Shown here: one piece after another, positions 26,261 to 36,128 of the stretch | How positions within the stretch are numbered: position 1 is the stretch's first letter | Layout: every line of letters starts with the position of its first letter | Source of the DNA: Maritalea sp047634455 | GTDB lineage: Bacteria; Pseudomonadota; Alphaproteobacteria; Rhizobiales; Devosiaceae | Direction: 5' to 3' | NCBI RefSeq assembly: GCF_047634455.1 | Contig: NZ_JBLIAI010000003.1 | Span: 1 to 64,000 of the forward strand | Length of the DNA stretch: 64,000 bases | The notes under the pieces: model-generated | The model's database searches: none | What the model was told of the DNA's origin: nothing | Seen by the model: the letters and a program-made list of their open reading frames with translations, nothing else | Translations under genes and position numbers: made by a program

Positions 26261-27786
26261 TGTTAGTTCTTACCCCCGGTGCTGCAACCATGCGCCAGCT
26301 CGAACAAATTTATCGTCAAGGCACGCCGGTTCAAATTTCTCCGGACGCCCGCGCGGGCGTTGAGCGCGCTGAACAAGTTATCGCCAGAGCGGCCAAAGGC
26401 AATGACGCGGTTTATGGGGTGAATACGGGCTTTGGCAAACTCGCCAAAACCCGGATCGCGGTGGCTGACACTGAACAATTACAGCGCAATCTTATTCTGT
26501 CGCACGCAAGTGGCGTTGGCCAACCCTTGGCTGAAAATATCGTGCGCCTCATGATGTCGCTAAAGCTTTTGTCGCTCGGGCGCGGCTCCTCCGGCACCAA
26601 ATGGGAAACAATTGTCTTAATCCAAGACATGCTCAAAACAGGTGTTGTTCCCCTGATACCGGGCCAAGGCTCTGTTGGCGCATCTGGCGATTTGGCCCCA
26701 TTGGCCCATCTTGCGGCGGTGATGATTGGCGAAGGCGAAGCTTTTTACAATGGCGAACGGGTGAGCGGCAAAGCCGCGCTAAAAGCTGCCGGACTGACCC
26801 CAATTATACTTGGCCCCAAAGAGGGCATCGCCATGATCAATGGCACCCAAACCTCCACAGCGCTAGCTCTTGCGGGCCTGTTTGACGCTTGGCGTTTGGC
26901 CAAAACAGCGCTTGTAACCGGGGCACTTTCAACCGATGCGGCCATGGGGTCATACGCGCCGTTCCGCGCTGAAATTCAGGCCTTGCGCGGCCATAAAGGC
27001 CAAATTGATGCCGCCGCGACACTACGTGACTTATTGGAAAACTCTGATATTCGCGAAAGCCATCGGATAGACGACGAGCGGGTGCAAGACCCCTATTGCC
27101 TGCGCTGCCAGCCCCAGGTTATGGGCGCTTGTATCGACCTTTTGCGCCAAGTGGCGAACACCTTGCATATTGAAGCCAATGCGGTCACCGACAATCCGTT
27201 GATTGTTGATAATGATGAGATCATTTCAGGCGGCAATTTCCACGCCGAACCGGTTGCTTTTGCTGCAGACCAAACCGCCCTCGCGATTTCGGAAATCGGC
27301 GCGATTGCCCAACGCCGCATCGCTTTGATGGTTGACCCCACATTGTCGTTCGGCTTGCCCGCGTTTCTCACCCCAAATCCGGGTTTGAATTCTGGGTTCA
27401 TGATTGCAGAAGTGACGTCGGCTGCGCTGATGTCTGAGAACAAGCAAAAGGCAAATCCCTGCTCCGTGGATTCAACCCCAACCAGCGCCAACCAAGAAGA
27501 TCACGTTTCCATGGCCTGCCACGCGGCGCGGCGTTTGTTGGACATGAACGACAATCTGGCGCACATCCTTGGCATCGAACTTTTGTGTGCGGTGCAAGGC
27601 GTTGAATTGCGCGGACCGCTCAAAACATCGCCAAAGCTTGAAGGCTTGATTGCAACGTTGCGTCAGCAAATTCCGTCCTTGATGGATGATCGCTATATGT
27701 CACCAGAATTGGTGCAAGCGGGCAAATATGTTTTGGATAAAGACCTGCTAACCGATGCAGCACTTAGCTTGGAGCTTATGGGCTAA
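26260..27786 (+). CDS. hutH: Histidine ammonia-lyase HutH
   Basis: HutH converts L-histidine to urocanate and ammonia using the self-made MIO cofactor. The MIO triad Ala-Ser-Gly is in SVGASGDLAPLAH at residues 141-143. NTGFGKLAKTRI and QDPYCLRCQPQVMGA are the other hallmarks. GTG at 26260 overlaps the hutI stop (TAGTG) and gives the normal N-terminus and 508 residues; the next ATG, 10 codons in, would cut conserved sequence. Confidence 0.96.
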   Translation: MLVLTPGAATMRQLEQIYRQGTPVQISPDARAGVERAEQVIARAAKGNDAVYGVNTGFGKLAKTRIAVADTEQLQRNLILSHASGVGQPLAENIVRLMMSLKLLSLGRGSSGTKWETIVLIQDMLKTGVVPLIPGQGSVGASGDLAPLAHLAAVMIGEGEAFYNGERVSGKAALKAAGLTPIILGPKEGIAMINGTQTSTALALAGLFDAWRLAKTALVTGALSTDAAMGSYAPFRAEIQALRGHKGQIDAAATLRDLLENSDIRESHRIDDERVQDPYCLRCQPQVMGACIDLLRQVANTLHIEANAVTDNPLIVDNDEIISGGNFHAEPVAFAADQTALAISEIGAIAQRRIALMVDPTLSFGLPAFLTPNPGLNSGFMIAEVTSAALMSENKQKANPCSVDSTPTSANQEDHVSMACHAARRLLDMNDNLAHILGIELLCAVQGVELRGPLKTSPKLEGLIATLRQQIPSLMDDRYMSPELVQAGKYVLDKDLLTDAALSLELMG

Positions 27787-28586
27787 TGCAACCGGTTGAG
27801 ATCAAAAGGGGCAGCGGCCCGATCATCTTGGGCTTGCCGCATACGGGCACATTTGTGCCAGGTGAGGTGTTGGCCAAGCTTAATGAGCGGGGGCAAAAGC
27901 TTACAGATACGGATTGGCATATTGATCAGCTCTATGAGGGTTTGCGTGATGATGTAACAATCATAAAAGCAACATTCTCACGCTATGTGATCGATGCAAA
28001 CCGCGATCCAAAAGGCGTTTCGCTTTATCCGGGACAAAACACCACAACACTTTGCCCGACCACGGATTTTGAAGGTGAGTCGATCTATCGTGAGGGGTTA
28101 GAACCAGATGAAACTGAAGTGGAACAGCGCCGCCTATCGTTCCATCAGCCCTATCATCAAGCGATTGAAGATGAGATCAAACGGCTTAAAAAGCAGCATG
28201 CTCATGTGGTGATTTATGATTGCCATTCGATCCGTTCGACCTTGCCGTTCCTGTTTGAAGGCACTTTGCCAGACCTTAATGTGGGCACCAATGAGGGTAA
28301 AACCTGCGCGCCGGAAATTGAAAAAGCCGCCATTGAAATTTGCAACCAATCGGCCTTCAAAACCGTTTTGAACGGTCGATTTAAAGGCGGCTGGACCACC
28401 CGTCATTATGCGGACCCGCAAAACGGCGTGCATGCTTTTCAAATGGAAACCGCGCAAAGCGCCTATCTGACGAATGAACAAGCGCCTTGGACTTACGATG
28501 AGACCAAGGCTGAAAAGCTGCGCCCCGTGCTCGCACAAATTCTAATGATGATGAATGATTTTGCGCTGTCACAAAGCGCCACCTGA
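27786..28586 (+). CDS. hutG: N-formylglutamate deformylase HutG
   Basis: HutG hydrolyses N-formyl-L-glutamate to formate and glutamate, the last step when HutF is present. This 266-residue protein is of the N-formylglutamate amidohydrolase family: LPHTGTFVPGEV at the start, DTDWHIDQLY, a Zn-binding VIYDCHSIRS, and the C-terminal GGWTTRHYADPQNGVHAFQME. Its ATG overlaps the hutH stop (TAATG). Confidence 0.94.
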   Translation: MQPVEIKRGSGPIILGLPHTGTFVPGEVLAKLNERGQKLTDTDWHIDQLYEGLRDDVTIIKATFSRYVIDANRDPKGVSLYPGQNTTTLCPTTDFEGESIYREGLEPDETEVEQRRLSFHQPYHQAIEDEIKRLKKQHAHVVIYDCHSIRSTLPFLFEGTLPDLNVGTNEGKTCAPEIEKAAIEICNQSAFKTVLNGRFKGGWTTRHYADPQNGVHAFQMETAQSAYLTNEQAPWTYDETKAEKLRPVLAQILMMMNDFALSQSAT

Positions 28587-28594
28587 GGGAGACA

Positions 28595-30268
28595 ATGATG
28601 ACCGATAATCCACGCAAAAACGCCCGCACAGTGCGCTCACCCATTGGCCAAGACTTGATCTGTGGCGATTGGACCACTGAAGCGCCGATGCGCATGTTGA
28701 TGAATAATCTTGACCCAGAGGTCGCTGAAAACCCGCATGAATTGGTGGTTTATGGTGGCATTGGCCGCGCAGCGCGCACATGGGCGGATTTTGACAAAAT
28801 CGTTGATACCCTCAAAACCCTCAAAACAGACGAAACGCTGTTGGTGCAATCTGGCAAACCAGTTGGTGTGTTCAAAACCCATTCCGAAGCGCCACGTGTT
28901 TTGATCGCCAACTCCAACCTTGTGCCCAAATGGGCCAATTGGGATCACTTCAACGAGCTCGATAAAAAGGGTTTGGCCATGTATGGCCAAATGACCGCCG
29001 GGTCATGGATTTACATCGGCTCACAGGGCATCGTGCAGGGCACCTATGAGACTTTTGCCGAAGCTGGGCGTCAACACTATGGCGGCAGCCTCAATGGCAA
29101 ATGGATTTTGACCGGCGGACTTGGTGGCATGGGTGGCGCGCAGCCGCTTGCTGCGGTTATGGCGGGGGCTTCCTGCTTGGCTGTTGAGTGCAACCCTGAA
29201 AGCATCGATTTCCGGTTGCGCACCCGTTATATCGACGCGAAAACCGAAAGCCTTGATGAAGCGCTGGACATGATTGAGCGCTGGACAAAAGCGGGCGAAG
29301 CCAAATCGGTTGGATTGTTGGGCAACGCTGCGGACGTGTTCCCTGAATTGGTAAAGCGTGGCGTACGTCCCGATATCGTCACCGATCAAACCTCGGCCCA
29401 TGATCCGATCAACGGCTATTTGCCCATCGGCTGGTCAATGGCAGATTGGCGCGACAAGCGCGAGAGCGACCCAAAATCCGTCGAAAAAGCGGCTCGTGCA
29501 TCCATGAAAGTGCAAGTGCAAGCCATGCTCGATTTCCATGCGGCAGGCATTCCAACGGTCGATTATGGCAACAACATTCGCCAAGTGGCCAAGGACGAGG
29601 GCCTCGAAAACGCTTTTGATTTCCCCGGTTTTGTGCCCGCATATATTCGCCCCTTGTTCTGTCGCGGCATAGGACCGTTCCGTTGGGCGGCGCTGTCTGG
29701 CAACCCAGAAGACATTTACAAGACCGATCAAAAGGTCAAAGAAGTCCTGCCGGACAACAAGCATTTGCACAACTGGCTTGATATGGCCCGCGAGCGCATC
29801 GCTTTCCAAGGCTTGCCAGCGCGGATTTGCTGGGTTGGTTTGGGTGATCGGCATCGCCTGGGTTTGGCATTCAATGAGATGGTTGCGAACGGCGAACTGG
29901 ATGCACCCATCGTGATCGGTCGCGATCACTTGGATAGCGGTTCGGTGGCGTCGCCAAACCGGGAAACCGAAAGCATGAAAGATGGCTCGGACGCCGTTTC
30001 CGATTGGCCGTTGCTCAACGCACTTTTGAACACAGCATCGGGGGCCACTTGGGTCTCGATCCATCACGGCGGTGGCGTTGGCATGGGCTATTCACAACAT
30101 TCTGGCGTTGTGATTGTGGCTGACGGCACACCTGAAGCAGCCAAGCGACTAGAGCGCGTCTTGTGGAACGATCCAGCTACAGGCGTTATGCGCCACGCGG
30201 ACGCCGGTTATGACATTGCGCTGGATTGCGCGCGCGAAAAAGGGCTGAACCTGCCCGGCATTTTGTAA
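28595..30268 (+). CDS. hutU: Urocanate hydratase HutU
   Basis: HutU adds water to urocanate, giving imidazolone propionate, using a tightly bound NAD as electrophile. The 557-residue length is typical. LTGGLGGMGGAQPLA is the NAD-binding loop, and the FCRGIGPFRW segment holds the conserved Cys-Arg-Gly. SIHHGGGVGMGYSQHSG near the C-terminus is family-specific. GGGAG lies about 8 bases before ATG at 28595. It is 25 bases ahead of the TRAP binding protein gene. Confidence 0.96.
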   Translation: MMTDNPRKNARTVRSPIGQDLICGDWTTEAPMRMLMNNLDPEVAENPHELVVYGGIGRAARTWADFDKIVDTLKTLKTDETLLVQSGKPVGVFKTHSEAPRVLIANSNLVPKWANWDHFNELDKKGLAMYGQMTAGSWIYIGSQGIVQGTYETFAEAGRQHYGGSLNGKWILTGGLGGMGGAQPLAAVMAGASCLAVECNPESIDFRLRTRYIDAKTESLDEALDMIERWTKAGEAKSVGLLGNAADVFPELVKRGVRPDIVTDQTSAHDPINGYLPIGWSMADWRDKRESDPKSVEKAARASMKVQVQAMLDFHAAGIPTVDYGNNIRQVAKDEGLENAFDFPGFVPAYIRPLFCRGIGPFRWAALSGNPEDIYKTDQKVKEVLPDNKHLHNWLDMARERIAFQGLPARICWVGLGDRHRLGLAFNEMVANGELDAPIVIGRDHLDSGSVASPNRETESMKDGSDAVSDWPLLNALLNTASGATWVSIHHGGGVGMGYSQHSGVVIVADGTPEAAKRLERVLWNDPATGVMRHADAGYDIALDCAREKGLNLPGIL

Positions 30269-30293
30269 CTAATTTTCAACTGAGGAGAAGAAA

Positions 30294-31379
30294 ATGGAAA
30301 GACGTCAATTTCTAAAAGTAGGTGCTTTAGGTGCTGCTGGCAGCGCGCTTGCGGCCCCGGCATTGGCACAAAATGTGCGACAATGGAAAATGGTCACAGC
30401 CTGGCCGAAAAACTTACCTGGACCAGGGGTTGCAGCGCAGGCGCTGGCTGATCGTATTGAGACCCTTTCAGGGGATCGGATAAAGGTCAAACTTTATGCT
30501 GCGGGCGAACTTGTGCCAGGACGTGGGGTTTTTGACGCCGTGTCAGAAGGCACTGCCGAACTTTATCATGCTGTGCCTGCCTATTGGGGTTCCAAGTCCA
30601 AAGGTATTTTGTTGTTCGGATCGCAACCTTTTGGTTTACGGGCCGATGAGCAGTTTGGCTGGCTTTATCATGGCGGTGGTCAAGCACTTTATGACCAAAT
30701 GTATGCCCGCTTTGGCATTAAACCATTTCTGTGTGGAAATTCAGGACCGCAATGGCAAGGTTGGTTCAAAAATGAAATCCACTCGGCTGATGATCTCAAG
30801 GGTTTGAAGTTTCGGACTACGGGTCTGGCGTCAGAAATGTGCACTAAGGTTGGTATGTCTGTGCAATCTATGAGCGGTCCAGCAATGTTCCAAGCCTTAC
30901 AAACTGGGGCATTAGATGCGGGTGAGTTTATTGGGCCTTGGACGGATAGTGCCTTGGGCTATTATCAAGTCGCCAAGAACTATTACTGGTCAGGTGTTGG
31001 TGAACCATCTTCAGCCGAAGAATGTGGGATAAATGCGAGCGCCTTTAATGATCTGCCCGATGATTTGAAACAGGCCGTCGGGTTCGCTTGTGAGAGCCTT
31101 TATAATCCAGTTTGGACGGAATATACGACCAAACATGCGCGAGCACTGAAAACTTTGGTTGCCGAACATGGTGTGCAGGTGCGTAAACTGCCAGACGATG
31201 TGTTGGCCGCCTTTGGGGCCGCTGCTAAAGAAGTGATCGAAGATCTTGCGTCTGACGATGACCAATTGGTCCGCGACATTACCCAAAGCTTTGTCGAATA
31301 TCGCGATTCTGTTGGTGGTTACATGACCTATGCCGACAATGGGCAAATGAATGCCCGTGCCGACATATTTGGCTATTAG
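30294..31379 (+). CDS. dctP: TRAP transporter periplasmic binding protein
   Basis: A 361-residue DctP-family substrate-binding protein. MERRQFLKVGALGAAG is a Tat-type signal with RRQFLK, followed by Ala-x-Ala near residue 26. WKMVTAWPKNLPGPG, YHAVPAYWGSKSKGI and DAGEFIGPWTDSALGYY resemble the TakP-type group that binds 2-oxo acids and related carboxylates. GAGGAG precedes the ATG. Only 25 bases separate it from hutU, so urocanate or another histidine-derived carboxylate is an attractive but unproven ligand. Its two membrane partners follow. Confidence 0.88.
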   Translation: MERRQFLKVGALGAAGSALAAPALAQNVRQWKMVTAWPKNLPGPGVAAQALADRIETLSGDRIKVKLYAAGELVPGRGVFDAVSEGTAELYHAVPAYWGSKSKGILLFGSQPFGLRADEQFGWLYHGGGQALYDQMYARFGIKPFLCGNSGPQWQGWFKNEIHSADDLKGLKFRTTGLASEMCTKVGMSVQSMSGPAMFQALQTGALDAGEFIGPWTDSALGYYQVAKNYYWSGVGEPSSAEECGINASAFNDLPDDLKQAVGFACESLYNPVWTEYTTKHARALKTLVAEHGVQVRKLPDDVLAAFGAAAKEVIEDLASDDDQLVRDITQSFVEYRDSVGGYMTYADNGQMNARADIFGY

Positions 31380-31444
31380 GCAAAACGCAAAGGCTGTCGC
31401 CGCATTGGTGGGACTGTGGCGGCAGCATTTATAGGGAACCGAAT

Positions 31445-31942
31445 ATGAATATTGCCGATCGGATCGATGCTTTTGCACGCCTGACAGGAATGACGGTCAG
31501 ATGGCTAGCACTGGGCATGCTGTTGCTGCAATTTACGATTGTTGTGTCGCGTTATGCATTTGGCGTAAATTCTATTGCTTTGCAAGAATTGGTGCTTTAC
31601 CTGCACGCCTCGTTTTTTATGCTCGGCGCCGCATATACTTTGAGCATCGATGGCCATGTTCGAGTCGATATATTCTACGCAAGCTTAAGTGAGCGTCGAC
31701 GGCATCTAGTTGATATTTTTGGTCACCTATTTTTTCTGATTCCATCCATGTCGGCCATTCTTTTTTGGTCGTGGCCAAGCGTGCGCAACGCTTGGGCAAT
31801 TCGAGAAGGCGCCATTTCAGTGGGCGGCCTTCCAGCAAGTTTTTTGCTCAAAACCCTCATCCCGGCATTTTGTATTTTGATCTTGGTGCAATCTGCGTCT
31901 TGCCTGCTTCGTTTGGTTCTCAGTTTGAAAGAGAATGGTTAG
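31445..31942 (+). CDS. dctQ: TRAP transporter small permease
   Basis: The DctQ subunit, 165 residues with four hydrophobic segments. LQELVLYLHASFFMLGAAYT and DGHVRVDIFYASLSERRR are the conserved core of the family. The start is ATG at 31445. It ends TAG immediately before the DctM ATG, so the pair is translationally linked. Confidence 0.9.
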   Translation: MNIADRIDAFARLTGMTVRWLALGMLLLQFTIVVSRYAFGVNSIALQELVLYLHASFFMLGAAYTLSIDGHVRVDIFYASLSERRRHLVDIFGHLFFLIPSMSAILFWSWPSVRNAWAIREGAISVGGLPASFLLKTLIPAFCILILVQSASCLLRLVLSLKENG

Positions 31943-33493
31943 ATGGGTGCCTATCTTGATCTATTGATGTTTGTAGCTCTGATCGCAGCCATTTTAATTG
32001 GTTTTCCTGTTGCTTTTTCCATTGCGGGAATTTCGATTATTTTCGCCTATCTTGGTTGGGTAACCGGGGCAATGGATGTGAGTATTTTGGGGGCGTCTGG
32101 CCAGCGTATTTTTGGCTTGCTCACCAATAATGTGCTTATTGCTATTCCGCTTTTCGTGCTGATGGGTGCGATCTTGGAAAAGAGCAAAATAGCAGAAGAA
32201 CTGTTGGAAACCATGGCGCGCACCTTTGGCGGTCTGCGCGGTGGTTTAGGCATTTCTGTGGTGCTTGTCGGCGCACTACTCGCGGCGTCCACAGGCATTG
32301 TCGGCGCAACAGTAATCGCGATGGGTTTGATCGCTTTGCCGGCAATGCTGCGCGCTGGATACGATAAATCCTTGGCCGCTGGCACCGTTTGTACCGCAGG
32401 TACGCTTGGGCAGATCATTCCGCCTTCAACCTTGCTGATTATTTTGTCCGATGTGATGTCTAATGGCTTTCAGCAAGCTCAATATGAGCAGGGAAAGTTT
32501 TCGGTTGAGACTCTATCCGTGGGTCAAGTTTTCGCCGCAGCGCTTGTGCCCGGCTTGATGCTCGTCGTGCTTTATATCGCCTACATTCTCATTCGGGGTT
32601 TGGTACGCCCCAACGATATGCCGCCGGCATTGCTGGGTGATGGGCGTCCTGATTGGCAAGAGATCATGTCTTCTATCATGCCGCCAGTTGGCTTGATAAT
32701 TGCAGTGCTTGGTACCATTTTGACCGGCATCGCAACCCCAACCGAAGCCGCCGCTGTCGGGGCAGTTGGCGCTGTATTTATGGCCGCAATGAAACTTGAC
32801 AGCAACAAGCAGGTCCTTCGCGTTGGTGTTGGCCTATTTGTGTTATTGGCGCTTTTTACCCTTAATTTTCCTGTGCGGCTGCAACGCAACGATCTGACTG
32901 GCGTCGATTTTGCCTTGGGTATGGTATATTTGGTACTGGCCGTAGGCGGAATGGCATCGTTGATTTACGCTGTATGGACCCTTATCAAGCACAAAATACT
33001 ACAATTCTCGCTCACCTCGACTTTAACCATGACATCAATGATTTTCGCCACTATTTTAGCTGCTGGCATGTTTTCGCTCGTGTTTGTTGGTTTGGGCGGT
33101 GAGGACCGTGTTGCGCAAATCCTGTCCAACATGCCTGGCGGCGCAACAGGCGCTCTGATCTTTGCGATGCTGATGATATTTGTGCTCGGCTTCTTTCTCG
33201 ATTTTGTCGAAATTGCAGTAATTGTATTGCCCTTGGTGGTGCCCGGTTTGATTTTGCTTGGCCATGATCCCATTATGCTAACAATATTGATCGCAATTAA
33301 TCTGCAAACCTCCTTCTTGACTCCGCCTTTTGGGTTTTCCTTGTTCTATTTGCGGGGTGCTGCGCCAAAAGAAATCACAACAGCCCATATCTATAAAGGC
33401 GTGATGCCATTCATCTTGATCCAAGCGATTGCGGTGGTGTTCATTTGGTTGTTGCCACAAATTGCCACCGCGCTGCCGTCATTTCTGTTCTAA
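31943..33493 (+). CDS. dctM: TRAP transporter large permease
   Basis: The DctM channel subunit, expected to have 12 or more membrane segments. GATVIAMGLIALPAMLRAGY, GTLGQIIPPSTLLIILSD and LQTSFLTPPFGFSLFYLRG are hallmark motifs. At 516 residues it is longer than the usual 425-430. The extra length is in the middle (about residues 285-365), where two or three additional hydrophobic stretches occur. Such expansions are known in the TakP-type subgroup, matching its binding protein. Confidence 0.92.
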   Translation: MGAYLDLLMFVALIAAILIGFPVAFSIAGISIIFAYLGWVTGAMDVSILGASGQRIFGLLTNNVLIAIPLFVLMGAILEKSKIAEELLETMARTFGGLRGGLGISVVLVGALLAASTGIVGATVIAMGLIALPAMLRAGYDKSLAAGTVCTAGTLGQIIPPSTLLIILSDVMSNGFQQAQYEQGKFSVETLSVGQVFAAALVPGLMLVVLYIAYILIRGLVRPNDMPPALLGDGRPDWQEIMSSIMPPVGLIIAVLGTILTGIATPTEAAAVGAVGAVFMAAMKLDSNKQVLRVGVGLFVLLALFTLNFPVRLQRNDLTGVDFALGMVYLVLAVGGMASLIYAVWTLIKHKILQFSLTSTLTMTSMIFATILAAGMFSLVFVGLGGEDRVAQILSNMPGGATGALIFAMLMIFVLGFFLDFVEIAVIVLPLVVPGLILLGHDPIMLTILIAINLQTSFLTPPFGFSLFYLRGAAPKEITTAHIYKGVMPFILIQAIAVVFIWLLPQIATALPSFLF

Positions 33494-33599
33494 TAGCGCG
33501 CGCGCAATGCTCCTCACTACATAATTTAGACATATTGGCGCGATTGAATATACTCAGCAACAAAAGCGCGGGGGCGCCGATCGATTGAGGGAACCTGTC

Positions 33600-36050
33600 A
33601 TGCGGTACGCCAAGCTGTTTTTAGTCAAATTTTTATTGAGCATTGTAGCGCTAACCGTGCTCACGCTGAGCGCGCAAGCCCAGCAATCAACCCGTGTACT
33701 GACCATTCGCACATCTCCTGCAGATATCACGCTGCAGTCTGTATTTGTTGACGGACAACGCGCGAAAATTATTTCCAACCAAAATGGCTACGCCTTTATC
33801 GAAATTCGCGGTGAAACCCATAATTTTGGTTGCAAATATACGCTTTCGATTATCGCCGAAAATGGCCGTTTCTTGCGCAAAGAATATGATTTGTGTGCAA
33901 GCGTCTGGCAGATAGATGTTGGTTTTGAGGATGATGCGACCGGTGCATCGCAAAAGCAAATCTTAGTCGTTCCATCGGACCCCGCAGTGCGGATTTTTTC
34001 ACTATCCGTGGATGGCAAGCCGCAAAGCTTCACCGCTTTCATGGACTCAAATCGGATAGAATTTACGCTCAAAAGCGGACCCTCTGGCTATAAATGCACA
34101 ACCGAACTTGAAGCACTTCTGTCAAACGGCAACACGTTTAAAGACAAAGTTGAGCTGTGCGCTAACGACAATGAAGTGGTGCTCGATTTAGCGCCCAAGC
34201 GAGAATATTTTGAGGTCTTCACCGTGCGCTCAAGCGTAAATGATGATCGTATTTCAACGGTGCGCGTTGATGATCGCAAGGTGCCGATTTTGCGTTGGAT
34301 TTCAAATGGAGTGCGCACCCGTTTGGCTGTCGGCGCCGCCGCATTTAAATGTGAGGCATCGGTCGAAGTCGATTTCGCCTCTGGTGCCAAAGCAGCTGAC
34401 AAAATTGATATCTGTGCGAAAAATTTCGATATCACGCTCACGCCAACCCCGCAATATCTCACCGACACCAGCCTTGCAGCCCCGCTTGCTTGGCGTTTCA
34501 CAGCGCCGCGCAACGCAAACGACCATGCCAGAGTGCAATTTGCTTCCAACAGCGGTGCTTTTGGCTTTTCAGCCGTTTGTGAACCGGGCAGCCGCTCGGT
34601 TGATGTTTATATCAACGGCTTCCCCAACAAGGCGGGACTAACTGGCCGCTCGAGCTTGCAATTGTGGGCGGGTCGCTACGCGGGCAAACAAAGTGCTTTC
34701 GCCGGTCGCGCGCCAGATGGACCAAATAAGGCATCGCCGTTTTTTAACATCTCGACACAACATGGGCTTTGGAATGGCTTGATTGCGGGCAGTGCCTTCA
34801 CCGTCATCGCAGATGACGTGCATCGCTTGCGATTGTCGTTAAAAGGTAGCGCCGGCCCGGTTCGTGATTTTGTCCGCGCGTGCAACCAGCGTTTCAACGG
34901 CCCAACGGTTATCGGCGACGTGAGCAATGATGCGAGTTTGAAATGGTCGCGCACACGGATCTCGAATGGTGGCCAACAGCTTGAATTTGGCAATGCCAAT
35001 AACGACCGGATTGGTCTGGCGGCGCGCTGCGAACCAGGCTCTGGCTTTGCAGAAGTGATGTTCGCGTCCGCGCCAAATGAAATGCCTGATGGTCGAAATG
35101 TTTCCATCTTCTGGGACACAATAGGCAATCAAGGCAAAGAAACAGCCAGAACGCGTACCGTTGAAGGCATTGAATGGGGTGCCGTGCCTGTTGCCAATTT
35201 GGACATGAATAACAATTTCTGGCCAAGCTTGGCGGCCGGCAATGTCGTGCACATCGCCATGGATGGTCAACGAATGAGTACCTATTCACTGAAAGGCAGC
35301 GCCGCGCCTGTCCGTGAGTTCGTGGCGGCTTGCCGAGCGTATCAACCTGAACCAGAGCCAGAACCAGAACCAATTGACAATTTAACGCCGGATCGGCCCA
35401 ACGCGGAAGAACAGGTGTTCAACTCAATCGTTGATATTTTCAACAATCTGTCAGACCAAAGCGACGGCAAGATCAAGGTGGAAATTGGCGGTGTCAGCGT
35501 TGCGGCCAAACAAGCGCTGCAAAACTATCAAAACAACCCAGACTTCTTTTGCTCAGAGATAGATTTGCCAACGCCAATAGGCCAAAATCAGGTCGCATCT
35601 TCGTTCGTCAATAATGGGTCGAGCGATTATGACCTGTTTCAAATTCGGCCAAATGGGCAGAGGGTGCGGGTGCGCGATGTCCCCGCTGGCGCTCGGCTGA
35701 CGGTTGACGCACCGGCGGGGCAATCTTGGGAAGTGCGCCGTCCCGGTGGTCGCTGCATTGCCACGTTTGCGACGCCTGCAAAGGACGTGACGTTTTCCAT
35801 TAAAGACAATATGGACCGCGCAGACCCTGACGCCTTTGTGAAGACCTATCAATGTGGTGGGCGCAATGCGCAAGTGCTCGTCGCGCCAAACCATGGTTTT
35901 GCAATTATTGCCGGGCAATATGGCGTGCACCGCGTCAGCATGGCGGGCCGAACCCAAAATGTTTGGGGTGGTACAAGCGCGACAATTAGTGACCAGCAAT
36001 TGGTTCTGCGTGGCGCTGGTACACCCAATCTTGATTGTGTCGCCAGATAA
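33600..36050 (+). CDS. Large secreted repeat protein of unknown function
   Basis: An 816-residue exported protein not recognised as a whole. A signal peptide ends in LSAQAQ (about residue 28). Three consecutive units of about 85 residues follow (near 32-105, 118-200, 206-290), each with strand-rich sequence and a Cys pair of the kind G-x-x-C...DLCA/ELCA/DICA. Two longer units come next (about 300-430 and 440-575), both with CEPGS and ending LKGSA(G/A)PVR(D/E)FV-x-A-C. An EPEPEPEP linker lies near residue 584. Residues about 660-725 (SFVNNGSSDYDLF, VPAGARLTVDAPAGQSWEVR, GRCIATF) resemble bacterial VHL-beta-type domains. The start is ATG at 33600 with GAGGG upstream. Confidence 0.75.
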   Translation: MRYAKLFLVKFLLSIVALTVLTLSAQAQQSTRVLTIRTSPADITLQSVFVDGQRAKIISNQNGYAFIEIRGETHNFGCKYTLSIIAENGRFLRKEYDLCASVWQIDVGFEDDATGASQKQILVVPSDPAVRIFSLSVDGKPQSFTAFMDSNRIEFTLKSGPSGYKCTTELEALLSNGNTFKDKVELCANDNEVVLDLAPKREYFEVFTVRSSVNDDRISTVRVDDRKVPILRWISNGVRTRLAVGAAAFKCEASVEVDFASGAKAADKIDICAKNFDITLTPTPQYLTDTSLAAPLAWRFTAPRNANDHARVQFASNSGAFGFSAVCEPGSRSVDVYINGFPNKAGLTGRSSLQLWAGRYAGKQSAFAGRAPDGPNKASPFFNISTQHGLWNGLIAGSAFTVIADDVHRLRLSLKGSAGPVRDFVRACNQRFNGPTVIGDVSNDASLKWSRTRISNGGQQLEFGNANNDRIGLAARCEPGSGFAEVMFASAPNEMPDGRNVSIFWDTIGNQGKETARTRTVEGIEWGAVPVANLDMNNNFWPSLAAGNVVHIAMDGQRMSTYSLKGSAAPVREFVAACRAYQPEPEPEPEPIDNLTPDRPNAEEQVFNSIVDIFNNLSDQSDGKIKVEIGGVSVAAKQALQNYQNNPDFFCSEIDLPTPIGQNQVASSFVNNGSSDYDLFQIRPNGQRVRVRDVPAGARLTVDAPAGQSWEVRRPGGRCIATFATPAKDVTFSIKDNMDRADPDAFVKTYQCGGRNAQVLVAPNHGFAIIAGQYGVHRVSMAGRTQNVWGGTSATISDQQLVLRGAGTPNLDCVAR

Positions 36051-36062
36051 ATCTTGCCTTAA

Positions 36063-36088
36063 GGGATGGTGGCAAATGTCGCCATCCC
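36063..36088 (+). terminator. Hairpin after the secreted protein gene
   Basis: GGGATGGTGGC-AAAT-GTCGCCATCCC forms an 11-pair stem with two G-T wobbles and a 4-base loop, 13 bases after the stop codon. No T-run follows, so termination is likely but not certain. Confidence 0.55.
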
Positions 36089-36128
36089 AACTATTCAATT
36101 GACATTGTGACCACAAATATATTGATCT

